Below are positions 63,457 through 64,000 of a stretch of 64,000 nucleotides of DNA, one piece after another. Source of the DNA: Candidatus Hydrogenedentota bacterium (GTDB taxonomy: Bacteria; UBA8481; J006); contig RFFU01000094.1 in NCBI GenBank assembly GCA_003697085.1, positions 1 to 64,000 on the forward strand. The letters run 5' to 3'. Position 1 is the first letter of the stretch, and each line of letters opens with the position of its first letter. The notes under the pieces are model-generated. The model saw nothing but the letters and a program-made list of their open reading frames with translations, was not told the DNA's origin and searched no databases. A program made the translations under genes and the position numbers.

Positions 63457-64000
63457 ATGGTCAAACAGTTTTTCAGAAGTCCGTATGCGCCCGCGGTTGC
63501 GGCGGTTTTGTTGCTTGCCGGAGAAATTGCGTCTCAGGGCGGCGCGCATCTCCGGGAGTCTTCTGTTGAGAGACTGGTTTCCTCGACCGCTATCGCCTCT
63601 TCCCCTTCTCCCTACCTCGATGCTCAACTCACGCGACCGCCGCAACATCCCCGACTCGTTACCGAAAACACGCCGGCGGTCTCCCGAGAACCGCCCCGAG
63701 GAATCCGCTTGGCCGGCGCGGATATTCGAAGAGTCGATACCATAATCGGAAGAGAACCATTCCATTCGAGTCGCGGTGTTGAAGAAAAGGAATCGGCGAA
63801 GTATCCCGCGTTCTCCCCTCCTTCAGACTCCCGTGCGCTTTCTGCAAACTCCCCTTCCCCTTACGATGCGATCAGCGCGGGGGAAAGTAACTCGGAAGAA
63901 CCTACCGGAACAACGCCTTCCGGGAAAACAGTACCGGAGATCCCCGTCCTTCCCGTGGAATCTCCTTCGAAAACGAATTCTCAATCGGCTTCCGCCGGAG
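63457..64000 (+). CDS. Secreted Ser/Pro-rich protein, 5' part
   Basis: An open frame of at least 181 codons running off the right edge without a stop. The N-terminus MVKQFFRSPYAPAVAAVLLLAGEIASQGG is signal-peptide-like in its first 25 residues. The rest is low-complexity, rich in Ser, Pro, Thr and Glu (SSPSPYLDAQL, EEPTGTTPSGKTVPEIP), a typical stalk or linker before a surface domain. An in-frame ATG at 63430 would add MEGKGFLFL. Neither start has a well-spaced RBS, though GGAGGGAAAGGG lies between them. Confidence 0.6.
   Translation, partial: MVKQFFRSPYAPAVAAVLLLAGEIASQGGAHLRESSVERLVSSTAIASSPSPYLDAQLTRPPQHPRLVTENTPAVSREPPRGIRLAGADIRRVDTIIGREPFHSSRGVEEKESAKYPAFSPPSDSRALSANSPSPYDAISAGESNSEEPTGTTPSGKTVPEIPVLPVESPSKTNSQSASAG

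Overview
The window comes from a diderm (Gram-negative) bacterium with an estimated GC content of 55-60%. The evidence for an outer membrane is a lipid A block (lpxD, an lpxC-fabZ fusion, lpxA), an Skp/OmpH chaperone, Lol lipoprotein export genes, a TolC/RND/adaptor efflux operon, several lipobox lipoproteins and sugar-transfer genes. The LpxC-FabZ fusion, a GT9 enzyme with a Cys-rich N-terminus and the dispersed intergenic repeats fit an uncultured FCB/PVC-like or candidate-phylum lineage better than Proteobacteria. No rRNA or marker gene here fixes the taxon. I see no phage, transposase, integrase or CRISPR array.

Layout. Positions 0.3-3.4 kb hold three glycosyltransferases (GT9, GT2, GT4) on the minus strand. 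Positions 3.4-3.9 kb are an intergenic repeat field. Positions 3.9-7.2 kb hold a glycoside hydrolase lipoprotein downstream of a LacI-family sensor that lacks its DNA-binding domain, with a LacI-type operator upstream. Positions 7.3-11.1 kb are a four-gene overlapping operon: GT2-methyltransferase fusion, ABC ATPase, ABC permease, membrane-anchored TPR protein. Positions 11.8-15.3 kb hold a sugar amidotransferase, a 115-aa unknown and AsnB. Positions 15.5-18.8 kb hold a nucleoside kinase, tRNA-Ala(CGC), tRNA-Ser(GGA) with T-arm-like debris, and a diguanylate cyclase. Positions 18.9-25 kb hold an RmlD-like reductase, a PHP-TPR protein, TrmJ, and a coupled ketosynthase/alpha-oxoamine synthase pair. 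Positions 25-25.7 kb are a second repeat field, followed by an SGNH hydrolase. Positions 27-33.5 kb hold the efflux operon, divergent from an isoprenylcysteine-methyltransferase-like gene across a perfect inverted repeat. Positions 33.8-35.6 kb hold NadA and a frameshifted methyltransferase.

Positions 36.1-40 kb are the skp-lpxD-lpxC/fabZ-lpxA operon. Positions 40.4-51.9 kb are one long minus-strand operon: ftsH, folP, PilZ protein, cdaA, ybbR, pdxJ, a triple-GAF HD-GYP protein, lysS, lolC/E, lolD. It places c-di-AMP synthesis beside two c-di-GMP-type proteins. Positions 52.2-56.1 kb hold a PflA-like radical SAM gene, an antisense-overlapping propeller lipoprotein and a secreted unknown. Positions 56.4-63.3 kb hold tmk-yaaR, then smg-topA-trmFO on the opposite strand, and a second radical SAM protein. 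The window ends inside a secreted Ser/Pro-rich gene.

Many starts are GTG or TTG. Where a reading frame extends far upstream of its family's usual start, I trimmed it to a start supported by a ribosome-binding site, the neighbouring gene boundary or the known N-terminus.
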